This document shows, in pieces, positions 48,114 to 57,621 of a stretch of DNA of 64,000 bases (its first letter is position 1; every line of letters begins with the position of its first letter). The notes below the pieces were generated by a model, which was given only the letters and a program-made list of their open reading frames with translations, did no database searches and had not been told where the DNA came from. This stretch comes from Bradyrhizobiaceae bacterium (GTDB taxonomy: Bacteria > Pseudomonadota > Alphaproteobacteria > Rhizobiales > Xanthobacteraceae). The position numbers and the translations under genes were made by a program. The stretch is from NCBI GenBank assembly GCA_020544565.1, contig CP078014.1:2916016-2980015 (forward strand). The letters are read 5' to 3'.

Positions 48114-48134
48114 AGATTAGAAGGGTTTTAATCT
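48114..48134. promoter_or_regulatory. Irr/ICE-box-like palindrome upstream of feoA
   Basis: Nine-base arms AGATTAGAA and TTTTAATCT flank GGG; the arms are inverse complements except for one position. The core TTAGAA-N3-TTYTAA resembles the iron control element recognised by Irr in Rhizobiales. It lies 75-95 bases ahead of the chosen feoA start. Sequence symmetry is seen; Irr binding is inferred. Confidence 0.55.
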
Positions 48135-48215
48135 GCAATCGCAGTCCGTGGGGCCTGCGCGCGGCCGATGCGGCACGACGTTGCCAACGCCGCGCTGATC
48201 CGCCGCAGCGGCGCG

Positions 48216-49385
48216 TCACGCCGCCAGCGCCTTCATCTCGGCATAGAGGTCGGATTTGCCCTCGAAACCGATGCCCGGGAGATTGGGCATGACGATATGG
48301 CCGGCTTCGACGCGCACGCCGTCGGGGAAGCCGCCATAGGGCTGGAACAGGTCGGGGTAGCTCTCGTTGCCGCCGAGGCCGAGGCCGGCGGCGATGTTCA
48401 GCGACATCTGGTGGCCGCCATGCGGGATGCAGCGCGACGGCGACCAGCCCGCGGTGTGCAGCACCTCAAGCGTCCGCAGATATTCGCACAGGCCGTAGGA
48501 CAGGGCGCAGTCGAACTGCAGCCAGTCGCGGTCGGGCCGCATGCCGCCGTAGCGGATGAGATTGCGCGCATCCTGATGGCTGAACAGGTTCTCGCCGGTG
48601 GCCATCGAGCCGGGATAGAATTCGGCCAACGCCGCCTGCAGGGCGAAGTCGAGCGGATCGCCCGCCTCCTCGTACCAGAACAGCGGATAGTCGCGCAGCA
48701 TCCTGGCGTAGGCGATCGCCGTTTCGAGATCGAAGCGGCCGTTGGCGTCCACCGCCAACTGCGCCTGCCCATCGATCTCGGTCAGCACCGCCTCGATGCG
48801 CGCGCGATCCTCGGCGATCGGCGCGCCGCCGATCTTCATCTTGACGACGTTGTAGCCGCGATCGAGATAGCCGCGCATCTCGGCGCGCAACGCGGAATTG
48901 TCCTTGCCGGGATAGTAATAGCCGCCGGCCGCGTAGACGAACACGCGCGGATCGGCGTCGCGGCCGTGGCGCTCTGCCAGCAGGCGGAACAGCGGCTTGC
49001 CCGCAATCTTCGCCACCGCGTCCCAGATCGCCATGTCGATGGTGCCGACGGCAACCGAACGCTCGCCGTGGCCGCCGGGCTTCTCGTTGGCCATCAGCGC
49101 CGCCCACGCCTTGTCGGGATCGATGTTGTCGCCGCTCTCGTCGAGCAGCGAGGCCGGATCGGCCTCCAACAGCCGCGGCGCGAAGCGCTCGCGGATCAAG
49201 CCGCCCTGTCCGTAACGGCCGTTGGAATTGAAGCCGTAGCCGACCACGCGCCGGCCGTCGCGCACCGCATCGGTGACCACCGCGACGAGGCTCGTCGTCA
49301 TCCTGGAGAAATCGATATAGGCGTTGCGGATCGGCGAGGCGATCGGCCTGGTGATCTCGCGGACATCGACGATACGGACCGACAT
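48216..49385 (-). CDS. tarD: D(-)-tartrate dehydratase (enolase superfamily)
   Basis: 389-residue mandelate racemase/enolase-superfamily enzyme converting D-tartrate to oxaloacetate. The catalytic set falls where the characterised Bradyrhizobium tartrate dehydratase has it: K182 and K184 (VKMKIGG), metal ligands D213 (AVDANG), E239 (WYEEAGD) and E265 (TGENLFS), and H322 (CIPHGGHQ). Length and near-complete motif agreement make this assignment unusually specific for the superfamily. ATG 49385 follows GGAGAG. It lies 79 bases downstream of a solute-binding protein gene on the same strand. Confidence 0.92.
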   Translation of the reverse strand: MSVRIVDVREITRPIASPIRNAYIDFSRMTTSLVAVVTDAVRDGRRVVGYGFNSNGRYGQGGLIRERFAPRLLEADPASLLDESGDNIDPDKAWAALMANEKPGGHGERSVAVGTIDMAIWDAVAKIAGKPLFRLLAERHGRDADPRVFVYAAGGYYYPGKDNSALRAEMRGYLDRGYNVVKMKIGGAPIAEDRARIEAVLTEIDGQAQLAVDANGRFDLETAIAYARMLRDYPLFWYEEAGDPLDFALQAALAEFYPGSMATGENLFSHQDARNLIRYGGMRPDRDWLQFDCALSYGLCEYLRTLEVLHTAGWSPSRCIPHGGHQMSLNIAAGLGLGGNESYPDLFQPYGGFPDGVRVEAGHIVMPNLPGIGFEGKSDLYAEMKALAA

Positions 49386-49464
49386 GGGATGGCTCTCCAA
49401 TACACCGGAAAAACGCGACGGCCCGGCGCGAATCCGCACCGGGCCGCCACAAGCGGGGCTGATC

Positions 49465-50658
49465 TTACTTCGTGAACGGACAGCCGCTCTCCTGCGCGGT
49501 CGGATACGCTGTGTTGCCGGGCACCTTGGCGAGCAGCTTGTAGTAATCCCAGGGGCGCTTGCTCTCCTCCGGCTTCTTGACCTCGAACAGGAACAGGTCG
49601 GCGACCATGCGGCCGTTGGCCTGCACCTTGCCGCCCGTGGTGAAGGCGTCGTCCACCGGCAGTTCCTTCAGCTTCTTGACCACGGCATCGCTGTCCTTGG
49701 TGCCGGCGGCCTTCACCGCCTTGAGATAGGACAGCGTCGCCGAATAGGTGCCGGCCTGGATCATGCTCGGCATCCGGCCGGTGCGCTTGTAAAAGCGCTC
49801 GCCGAAAGCGCGGGTCTTGTCGTTGAGGTCCCAGTAGAAGCTCTCGGTCAGCACCGTGCCCTGCGCCGCCTTGAGGCCGAGGCCATGCACTTCCGACGCC
49901 GTCAGCAGCAGCGCCGCCAGCTTCTGGCCGCCGGTGACGATGCCGAACTCCGCCGCCTGCTTGATCGAGTTGATGGTGTCGGCGCCGGCATTGGCGAGGC
50001 CGACGACCTTGGCCTTGGAGCCTTGCGCCTGCAGCAGGAACGACGAGTAGTCCGAGGTATTGAGCGGGATGCGCACGGCGCCGAGCACCTTGCCGCCGCT
50101 GGCCTTGACGATATCGGTGGTGTCCTTCTCCAGCGCATGGCCGAAGGCGTAATCCACCGTCAGGAAGTACCAGCTATCGCCGCCGGCCTTCACCATCGCG
50201 CCGCCGGTGCCGACCGCGAGCGCGTGGGTGTCGAACGCCCAATGGAAGCCGTAAGGCGAACACGACGCGCCGGTGAGCGCCGACGACGCCGCGCCGACCA
50301 CGATATTGACCTTCTTCTTTTCCTTGGTGAGTTCCTGAACTGCGAGCGCGACCGAAGAGGTCGTCAGCTCGGTGATCATGTCGACGCCATCGGTGTCATA
50401 CCACTTGCGCGCGATGTTGACCGCGACGTCGGGCTTGTTCTGGTGGTCGGCGGCCACGATCTCGATCTTGCCGCCCAGCACCGTGCCGCCGAAATCCTCC
50501 ACCGCCATCTTGGCGGCCTCGATCGACGTCTTGCCGCCGTAATCGGCATAGACGCCGGACTGATCATTGAGAATGCCGATCTTGACGTCCGCCCACGCCG
50601 GCAGCGCCGTCGTCACGCAGAATGCCGCGACGGCGGCCGCGAGAAATTTCGATGTCAT
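49465..50658 (-). CDS. ABC transporter solute-binding protein (Peripla_BP_6), orphan
   Basis: 397-residue periplasmic binding protein of the branched-chain amino acid/amide type. A Sec signal peptide (about residues 1-23, ending TALPAWA) precedes DVKIGILNDQSGVYADYGGKTSIEAAKMAVEDFGG, and the fold continues with TELTTSSVALAVQELTKEKK and YPTAQESGCPF at the end. No permease or ATPase genes are adjacent. The next gene downstream is tartrate dehydratase, so tartrate or a similar hydroxy acid is a plausible ligand. ATG 50658 has GGGAG upstream. Confidence 0.9.
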   Translation of the reverse strand: MTSKFLAAAVAAFCVTTALPAWADVKIGILNDQSGVYADYGGKTSIEAAKMAVEDFGGTVLGGKIEIVAADHQNKPDVAVNIARKWYDTDGVDMITELTTSSVALAVQELTKEKKKVNIVVGAASSALTGASCSPYGFHWAFDTHALAVGTGGAMVKAGGDSWYFLTVDYAFGHALEKDTTDIVKASGGKVLGAVRIPLNTSDYSSFLLQAQGSKAKVVGLANAGADTINSIKQAAEFGIVTGGQKLAALLLTASEVHGLGLKAAQGTVLTESFYWDLNDKTRAFGERFYKRTGRMPSMIQAGTYSATLSYLKAVKAAGTKDSDAVVKKLKELPVDDAFTTGGKVQANGRMVADLFLFEVKKPEESKRPWDYYKLLAKVPGNTAYPTAQESGCPFTK

Positions 50659-50794
50659 GAAAAACTCCCTGATCATTCTTATGTTTGAGGCCGCTCAATA
50701 TAGCCGGATCATCGCCCAACAAGGCATTGAACTTTCGCAGCGGGAGATTGCAATCCGCGCAAACTTTTTTGCGCCGCACAAAGACGGCGGTCGC

Positions 50795-51067
50795 TCAGAG
50801 CCACGACTTGTAGCGCCCGGCCGACAGCCGGCGGAAGCGCACGCCCCGGCCGTCGGCAAGGCGCGTCGCCTCATAGCCGCCGTCGCGGATGGCATCGCGC
50901 TGCGGGCGGGCATTCTCCGGGCTGCGCTCCTTCTCCCACCACGACGCGCGCTGCGCCGCACGCGGCAGCGCAAAATCGAGGATCTCCTCGATCTGATCGA
51001 AGGTCAGAATCAGTTCAGTTGCGGTCTGGCGCGAGAGATAATCGCGAAGCGGATCGTAGTCGCCCAA
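50795..51067 (-). CDS. Conserved hypothetical protein (DUF7662-like)
   Basis: 90-residue small protein. The pattern YDPLRDYLSRQTATELILTFDQIEEILDFALPRAAQRASWWEKE...PQRDAIRDGGYEATRLADGRGVRF matches a small conserved family found beside restriction-like or other unrelated genes; I recall it as DUF7662, function unknown. No membrane segment or signal peptide. Start ATG 51067. It stands between the solute-binding gene and a divergent epimerase-like gene with no obvious partner. Confidence 0.75.
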   Translation of the reverse strand: MGDYDPLRDYLSRQTATELILTFDQIEEILDFALPRAAQRASWWEKERSPENARPQRDAIRDGGYEATRLADGRGVRFRRLSAGRYKSWL

Positions 51068-51143
51068 TCCGGCGCTCCTGTCTTGAAAGCCTTTCGGTGA
51101 GCCGATAGGTACGTGGCGACGCTCCTTTTGAACAGAGCCTTTC

Positions 51144-52019
51144 GTGAATCTCTTCGTGTTCGGCCTCGGTTTCAGCGCCGGCTATTTCGCCGCACGGCGC
51201 GGCGCGCGCGGCGATCATGTCGCCGGCACGGTGCGAACGCGCGAGAAAGCGCAAACGCTGTCCGCCCGAGGCATCGCCGCGCATGTATTCGGGCCCGATG
51301 GCCGCGACGGCGCCATCGACGCCGCTCTCAAGGACTGCGAGGCGCTGCTGATCTCGGTGCCGCCCGGCACATCCGGCGATCCGGTGCTGGCGGCCTATGG
51401 ACCGCGCATCGCCGCCGCCTCGCATCTGCGCTGGATCGGCTATCTCTCCACCATCGGCGTCTATGGCGATCACGGCGGCGCTTGGGTCGATGAGCGGACG
51501 CCGGCGACGCCGACCAACGCCCGCTCGATCGAGCGCGCGGAAGCCGAGCGGGCCTGGCTCTCCTTCGGCGCGCAGAACACTATCGCGGTGCAGGTTTTTC
51601 GCCTCGCCGGCATCTACGGCCCCGGCCGCAATCAACTGGCGCAACTCGCGAACGGCACGGCGCGACGCATCGTCAAGCCGGGGCAGGTATTCAACCGCAT
51701 CCATGTGGAGGACATCGCGCGCGTGCTCGACGCCTCGCTGACGCATCCGCGCGCCGGCGCGATCTACAACGTCACCGACAACGAGCCGGCCCCGGCGCAG
51801 GACGTGGTCGCCCATGCGGCGAAGCTGTGCGGCGTGACGCCGCCGCCGGAAATCTCCCTCGACGATGCCAACCTCACCGCCATGGGCCGCTCGTTCTATG
51901 CCGAGAACAAGCGGGTGCGGAACGACCTCCTGCGCACCGAACTCGGCGTCACGCTGGCCTATCCGACCTACCGTGAGGGGCTCGCGGCGTTGCGCGCCTT
52001 GGGCGAGGGGCCGCGGTAG
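51144..52019 (+). CDS. NAD(P)-dependent epimerase/dehydratase-like protein (extended SDR)
   Basis: 291-residue Rossmann-fold protein similar to the YeeZ/YlbE-like group. The dinucleotide motif is unusual, FVFGLGFSAGYFA near the start, as often seen in this atypical SDR subgroup. LSTIGVYGDHGGAWVDERTPATPTNARS and FRLAGIYGPGRNQL follow, but the classical YxxxK is not clear, so catalytic activity is uncertain. C-terminus includes IYNVTDNEPAPAQDVVAHAAKLCG typical of NAD-epimerases. Start ATG 51144. Function unknown. Confidence 0.85.
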   Translation: MNLFVFGLGFSAGYFAARRGARGDHVAGTVRTREKAQTLSARGIAAHVFGPDGRDGAIDAALKDCEALLISVPPGTSGDPVLAAYGPRIAAASHLRWIGYLSTIGVYGDHGGAWVDERTPATPTNARSIERAEAERAWLSFGAQNTIAVQVFRLAGIYGPGRNQLAQLANGTARRIVKPGQVFNRIHVEDIARVLDASLTHPRAGAIYNVTDNEPAPAQDVVAHAAKLCGVTPPPEISLDDANLTAMGRSFYAENKRVRNDLLRTELGVTLAYPTYREGLAALRALGEGPR

Positions 52020-52121
52020 AACGGACCGTTCGAGAAGCGGCGGAATATCGTGCTCGCCTATGACCCGGCCATCCAGTCTTCTCTACGGTTGTGAGGGCAA
52101 CAACCTCGCACGATTTTTCCC

Positions 52122-52210
52122 CGTTATTGCGAGGCGCGTGAGCGACGAAGCAATCCATCCTTCGCCGGTTGCAGGCATTGATGGATTGCTTCGCTATCGC
52201 TCGCAATGAC
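52122..52210. repeat. Palindromic intergenic repeat (CGTTATTGCGAG...CTCGCAATGAC family), copy 2
   Basis: Same family as 14033-14122: ends CGTTATTGCGAGGCG and GCTCGCAATGAC, inner arms CGAAGCAATCCAT and ATGGATTGCTTCG. It lies between two convergent genes, the epimerase-like gene and the CoxL-type gene. Confidence 0.75.
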
Positions 52211-52251
52211 AATGGGCGAGCTTCCGGTTCAATCTCAAACAGCCCACGGTC

Positions 52252-54582
52252 TCACGCCGCGCGTTCGGCCCTGGCCTGCCGGATCGCCTCCCAAATCTTC
52301 TGCGGCGTCAGCGGCGTCTGCAGCGCGCCGATGCCGAGATCGCTCAGCGCATCCATCACGCCGTTGACGACACAGGGCGGCCCGCCGATCGCGCCGGATT
52401 CGCCGCAGCCTTTCGCGCCGAGCGGATTGGTGACGCAGGGCGCGGAGTCATCCAGCGTCACCTCGATGTGCGGAATGTCGCCGGCGCGCGGGATGCAGTA
52501 ATCCTGATAGCTCGCGGTGAGCAGCTGCCCCGAGGCATCGTAGGTCACGCCCTCGTAGAGCGCCTGGCCGATGCCCTGCGCCACGCCGCCATGGACCTGC
52601 CCGGTGACCAGCATCGGATTGATGGCGACGCCGACGTCGTCCACCGTGGTGTAGCGCACCACCCGCGTCACCCCGGTGTCCGGATCGATCTCGACCTCGC
52701 AGATGTGGGCGCCGTTGGGCCAGGTCGGCCCGTCGACCTCGCCCTTGCTGTCCACCGTCAGACGCGCATCGGTCTCGTCCCGCGCCAGATCGAACAGGCT
52801 GATGCGGCGGTCGGTGCCGACCACCGTGAGCATGCCGTCGCCGTATTCGATGTCATCAAGGGCGGCTTCGAGCTTGTGGGACGCCTTCTCGCGCGCCTTC
52901 GCGATCAGGTCGGCGGTCGAGACCATTGCAGCGGTGCCGCCGACGAACAACGACCGCGACCCGACGCTGCCGCCGCCGGTGGCCTTGTCGGTGTCGCCCT
53001 GAATGACATCGACGCGGTCGATCGGAATGCCGAGGGCGGCGGCGACCATCTGCGAATAACTCGTCTGCAGCCCCTGCCCCATCGCCTGGGTGCCGGACTG
53101 GAGAACGACGCGGCCCTCCGCGGTGGCGTGCAGCGTCACCCGCTCGGTGTGGACGCGGGCGCCGGTCCATTCGATGTAACTGGTGAGGCCGCGGCCGTAG
53201 AGCAGGCCCTTCTTCCGCGCGGCCCGCTTGCGCGCGGCAAAGCCGTCCCAGTCGGCGAGCTTCGACGCGCGATCGAGCATGTGCGCGAACGCGCCGCTGT
53301 CATACACCTGACCGACGGCGTTGGTGTAGGGAATCTGCGACGGCTTGATGGCGTTCACCTTGCGGATGTGGCGCGGGTCCATGCCGAGCTGGCGCGCGGC
53401 GGCATCCATCAGCCGCTCGACGATGAACACCGCCTCCGGCCGTCCCGCCCCACGATAGGGGCCGACCGGCGCGGTATGCGTCATCACCGCCCTGATGTCG
53501 AAATGCACCAGCGGCAGATCGTAGACGCCGGTGGCCACGAACGGTCCGAGCATCAGCGGAATGATGACGCCTGCGCCGGTCAGATAAGCGCCGACGCCGC
53601 CCAGCGAGCGGACGCGGAACGCCAGCACCCGGCCCCTGGCGTCAAGCGCGAAGGCCGCGGTGGAGGTGAGATCGCGACCATGATGGCCGCCGAGAAAATC
53701 ATCCATGCGGTCGCCGCGCCAGCGCACCGCACGCTTGAGCTTCACCGCCGCGTAGGCGACGAGGCCGTCCTCCGGATAGAGATTGACCTTGTGGCCGAAG
53801 CCGCCGCCGATGTCGCCGACCAGCACATGGACGCTGTCCTTCGGGCGCTTCAGCACCACATCGGCGAGGATGTCGCGGGTCGCGGTCGGAGTCTGGCTCT
53901 GGACGTGAAGCGTGAGGCGGCCGGTCTTGCTATCGACCTCCGCCATGGTGCTGCGCGGTTCCAGCGCCGACGGCACCAGCCGCTGGCTGGCGACATCGAG
54001 GGTGACCACATGGGCGGCGGCGGCGAAGGCGGCGTCGGTCGCCGCCGCATCACCGTAGCTCGCGCCGGCGGCGACGTTGTCGGGCGCGTCACGCCACACC
54101 ACCGGCGCTCCGGGCTTCACCGCCTCGACCGGGCTGATCACTGCCGGCAGTTCCTCGTAATCCACCACGATCGCTTCAGCCGCCGTCTGCGCGTCGGCCC
54201 GCGTGGACGCCAGCACGGCGGCGACCGGCTCGCCGGCGAAGCGCACGACCTCGTGCGCCAGCAGCCGGCGCGGCGGCGCGGCCATCGGCGATCCGTCCGG
54301 CCGCTTGAAGATCGGCAGGGTCGGGATGGTGCCGATATCGTCGGCAACCAGATCCGCGCCGGTATAGACCGCGGCGACCCCGGGCATGGCCCGCGCGACG
54401 TCGGCGTCGATCGCGACGATCCGGGCATGGGCATGGGGCGAACGCAGCACATAGAGCCACAGCGCGCCGTCCTGCGCCCGGTCGTCGCTGAAGCGGCCCT
54501 GCCCGGTGACGAGGCGCTGATCCTCCAGGCGCTTGACGGACTGGCCGGCGCCGAAGCGCAGATTGGACGGCAGAATATTCAT
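52252..54582 (-). CDS. Xanthine dehydrogenase-family molybdopterin-binding subunit (CoxL form II-like)
   Basis: 776-residue large subunit of a molybdenum hydroxylase. An N-terminal aldehyde oxidase a/b-hammerhead domain (RFGAGQSVKRLEDQRLVTGQGRFSDD) is followed by the molybdenum-binding domain: GDIGGGFGHKV, VGPYRGAGRPEA in place of the CO-dehydrogenase loop AYxCSFR, GQGLQTSYSQ and the base-catalyst glutamate E728 in GCGESGAIGG. It is therefore form II (CO-dehydrogenase-like, substrate unknown). The FeS and FAD subunits normally encoded alongside are absent from this window. ATG 54582; a longer frame upstream runs into the divergent gene. Confidence 0.92.
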   Translation of the reverse strand: MNILPSNLRFGAGQSVKRLEDQRLVTGQGRFSDDRAQDGALWLYVLRSPHAHARIVAIDADVARAMPGVAAVYTGADLVADDIGTIPTLPIFKRPDGSPMAAPPRRLLAHEVVRFAGEPVAAVLASTRADAQTAAEAIVVDYEELPAVISPVEAVKPGAPVVWRDAPDNVAAGASYGDAAATDAAFAAAAHVVTLDVASQRLVPSALEPRSTMAEVDSKTGRLTLHVQSQTPTATRDILADVVLKRPKDSVHVLVGDIGGGFGHKVNLYPEDGLVAYAAVKLKRAVRWRGDRMDDFLGGHHGRDLTSTAAFALDARGRVLAFRVRSLGGVGAYLTGAGVIIPLMLGPFVATGVYDLPLVHFDIRAVMTHTAPVGPYRGAGRPEAVFIVERLMDAAARQLGMDPRHIRKVNAIKPSQIPYTNAVGQVYDSGAFAHMLDRASKLADWDGFAARKRAARKKGLLYGRGLTSYIEWTGARVHTERVTLHATAEGRVVLQSGTQAMGQGLQTSYSQMVAAALGIPIDRVDVIQGDTDKATGGGSVGSRSLFVGGTAAMVSTADLIAKAREKASHKLEAALDDIEYGDGMLTVVGTDRRISLFDLARDETDARLTVDSKGEVDGPTWPNGAHICEVEIDPDTGVTRVVRYTTVDDVGVAINPMLVTGQVHGGVAQGIGQALYEGVTYDASGQLLTASYQDYCIPRAGDIPHIEVTLDDSAPCVTNPLGAKGCGESGAIGGPPCVVNGVMDALSDLGIGALQTPLTPQKIWEAIRQARAERAA

Positions 54583-54800
54583 CGCGGCTCCCTCAAGCCT
54601 GTCCGGATACGCGACACCCTGGGGCGCATGCGAACGAAACTGCTCACCGGACGACGCTCCCGCCCCGGCGAGCGCCCCCTCTAACACATCCCTGCGGGCA
54701 GGTTTAAGCCCGCAAGACGCTGTTCCGCCATGCCTTGAAATGGGGGCATCGGCGCAGCGCCGCGCCTTGCATGCCCCCGGCGTGCAGCTAAGGTCGTGCC

Positions 54801-56620
54801 ATGAACCAGATGCCCGACCCTCGCACGATGGCCCGCCGGACCGCCGCCACCGCCTGCCCGCACGATTGTCCCTCGACCTGTGCGCTGGAGGTGGACGTGC
54901 TCGACGAGCGCACCATCGGCCGGGTGCGCGGGGCAAGGGACAACGCCTACACGTCCGGGGTGATCTGCGCCAAGGTCGCGCGTTATGCCGAACGCATCCA
55001 CCACCCCGACCGGCTGACGAAGCCCCTCGTCCGCACCGGAGCCAAGGGCTCCGGCGCCTTCGCGCCGATCTCGTGGGACGACGCGCTCGACCTCGTCGCG
55101 GAGAAGTTCAACGCGGCCGAGGCGCGCTACGGCAGCGAGGCGGTGTGGCCATACTATTACGCGGGCACCATGGGGCTGTTGATGCGCGACGGCATCAACC
55201 GCCTGCGCCACGCCAAGAACTATTCCGGCTTCCACTCCACCATCTGCGTCAACCCGGCATGGACCGGATTCATCGCCGGCACCGGCCGGCTCGCCGGGCC
55301 CGATCCGCGCGAGATGGCGAAAGCCGATTGCGTGGTGATCTGGGGCACCAACGCGGTCTCGACCCAGGTCAATGTGATGACCCACGCCACCCGCGCCCGC
55401 AAAGAGCGCGGCGCCAAGATCGTGGCGGTGGACGTCTACATGAACGGCACCATGGAGCAGGCCGATCTCCCCGTGCTGCTGCGGCCGGGCACCGACGGCG
55501 CGCTCGCCTGCGCGGTGATGCACTGCCTGTTTCGCGACGGCAACGCGGATCGCGATTTCCTCGAACGCTTCACCGACGCGCCGCATGAGCTGGAACAGCA
55601 CCTACGCAGCCGCGACCCGCAATGGGCGTCCGCCATCACCGGCTGCCCGGTGGAAACGATCGAGGCGTTCGCCGCGCTGGTCGGCGCCACGCCGCGCACC
55701 TATTTCCGGCTCGGCTACGGCTTCTCGCGTTCGCGCAACGGCGCGGCCAACATGCATGCGGCAAGCTGCATCGCGGCGGTGAGCGGCGCATGGCGGCACG
55801 AGGGCGGCGGCGCGTTCCACAACAACGGCGCGATCTACCATTGGGACAAGACGCTGATCGAGGGCCTCGACCGGCACGACCCGTCGGTCTGCGCCCTCGA
55901 CCAGTCGCAGATCGGCGCGATCCTGTGCGGCGACGCCGACGCGCTGTTCAACGGGCCGCCGGTAACGGCGATGCTGATCCAGAGCACCAATCCGGTGTCG
56001 GTCGCGCCGGACCAGACCCGCGTCAAGCAGGGCTTCGCGCGCGACGACCTGTTCGTCTGCGTGCACGAGCAGTTCATGACCGAGACCGCGAAAGCCGCCG
56101 ATCTGGTGCTGCCGGCCACCATGTTCATGGAGCACGACGACATCTATCAGGGCAGCGGCCATCAATACATCATTGCCGGGCCGAAGCTGATCGAACCGCC
56201 GGGGGAGTGCCGCTCCAATCACGAGATGGTCGCGGACCTCGCCCGACGGGTCGGAGCCGAGCATCGCGGCTTCGCCATGAGTCCGCGCGCACCTTCCTGA
56301 ATTCGACGTTCACGGAGACGCCCGGCTCGCTCGGCCGCGAGCAGCGGCCCACGGTGATGATCCATCCCGACGATGCGGCAGCGCGGTCGATCGCCGACGG
56401 CGACAAGGTGATGCTCGGCAACGACCGCGGCCAGGTGCGCATTCACGCCAAGCTGTTCGAAGGCGTGCGGCGCGGCGTGCTGATCGCCGAATCGATCTGG
56501 CCGAATACCGCCTATGAGGACGGCCGCGGCATCAACACGCTGACCGGCGCGGACCCCGTCGCGCCCTATGGCGGCGCGGCGGTTCACGACAACCGGGTGT
56601 GGATCAGACCGGCGTATTGA
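54801..56620 (+). pseudogene. Molybdopterin oxidoreductase, broken by frameshift and probable internal deletion
   Basis: A DMSO-reductase-family enzyme. The first frame (54801-56300, 499 codons) carries a [4Fe-4S] motif with C19, C23, C27 and C56 and most of the molybdopterin domains (YSGFHSTICVNPAWTGF, GYGFSRSRNGAANMHA, IQSTNPVSVAPDQT), then stops soon after the conserved GAEHRGFAMSPR. The C-terminal molybdopterin dinucleotide-binding domain continues in another frame (about 56285-56620: FLNSTFTETPGS...GINTLTGADPVAPYGGAA). In relatives these blocks are separated by roughly a hundred residues (from memory), so DNA is probably deleted at about 56275-56290. Codon use is still healthy, implying recent loss. 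Confidence 0.85.
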
Positions 56621-56632
56621 CGCGCGGCGGCG

Positions 56633-57406
56633 TCACGCCCAGCTCCTGTAAAGCATGTAGAACGCGACGCAGCAGATCACGACAACGAACACATCGCTGA
56701 GCGCGGTGCGCTTTTCGGCAAGGCTCTGCGACGCCTTGACGCCGATCAGCCCGCCGGCGAGACCTCCAGCGATGAACACTGCGGTCAGCCCCCAGTTCAC
56801 GAGCCCCGACGCCGCATAGCTCGCCGCGGTGGTGAGACCGAAGGCCAGCACCGCGACCAGCGACGAACTCACCGCATAGGCGAGCGGCATGTCGGTGGCG
56901 AACACCAGCGCCGGCACGATCAGGAAACCGCCGCCGATGCCGAAAAACCCCGACAGCATTCCGGTCAGCAGCCCGACGCCAGCGAGCTTCGGCGCATTGG
57001 CCGCGGTCAGCCTGACCGACGGATCGCCGCCATGGGCGCGCCGCCGCCGCATCAGCGCCGCGATCACCAGCATCAGCAGCGCGAACAACGTCAACAGCCG
57101 CTGGCCGTCCACCATCTTGCCAAGGTGGGAGCCGACAATCGCGCCGACCACGCCGGCACCGGCGAGCACGAGGGCGCAGCCCCATTTCACGGTGCCGGCC
57201 CGCGCATGGATGGCGAGGCTCGAAGCCGCGCTCGCCGCCACCGCGAGCGCGCTGGTGCCGATGGCGACATGGGCGCTCGGCACGCCGACCAGATAGACCA
57301 TCAGCGGCACCGCCAGAATGGAGCCGCCGCCGCCGATCAGCCCCAGCGAGAAGCCGACGAATATTCCGGATACGCCGCCGAGAAGCGCCTGCGTCAACGA
57401 GATCAT
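56633..57406 (-). CDS. TauE/SafE (TSUP) family permease
   Basis: 257-residue inner-membrane protein with about eight helices. Two internally related halves contain the motifs GFSLGLIGGGGSILAVPLMVYLVG and GMLSGFFGIGGGFLIVPALVF characteristic of sulfite/organosulfonate exporters. It is head to head with a persulfide-dioxygenase-like metallo-beta-lactamase gene, which suggests export of sulfite or thiosulfate formed there. ATG 57406 is preceded by AAAGAG; GTG 57412 is the alternative. Confidence 0.9.
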   Translation of the reverse strand: MISLTQALLGGVSGIFVGFSLGLIGGGGSILAVPLMVYLVGVPSAHVAIGTSALAVAASAASSLAIHARAGTVKWGCALVLAGAGVVGAIVGSHLGKMVDGQRLLTLFALLMLVIAALMRRRRAHGGDPSVRLTAANAPKLAGVGLLTGMLSGFFGIGGGFLIVPALVFATDMPLAYAVSSSLVAVLAFGLTTAASYAASGLVNWGLTAVFIAGGLAGGLIGVKASQSLAEKRTALSDVFVVVICCVAFYMLYRSWA

Positions 57407-57621
57407 GGTCACTCTTTCAACCGTGGCGGGAACAGAGCCCTCGGCCCGCTTACAATAGCTGCGATGTCATGGTGGGAGCCTGGAAAGGCGCGTCATTCCA
57501 CAGCTTCGTGCCTGCCGCAGACCCGCGCCGCCGCCTGCGGTTCAAAGCGTCATGGAAATCTCCAGCCACCGCGATAATATAGGCCAATCGACCGACCCGC
57601 GACGACGAAAAGAGACGAACC

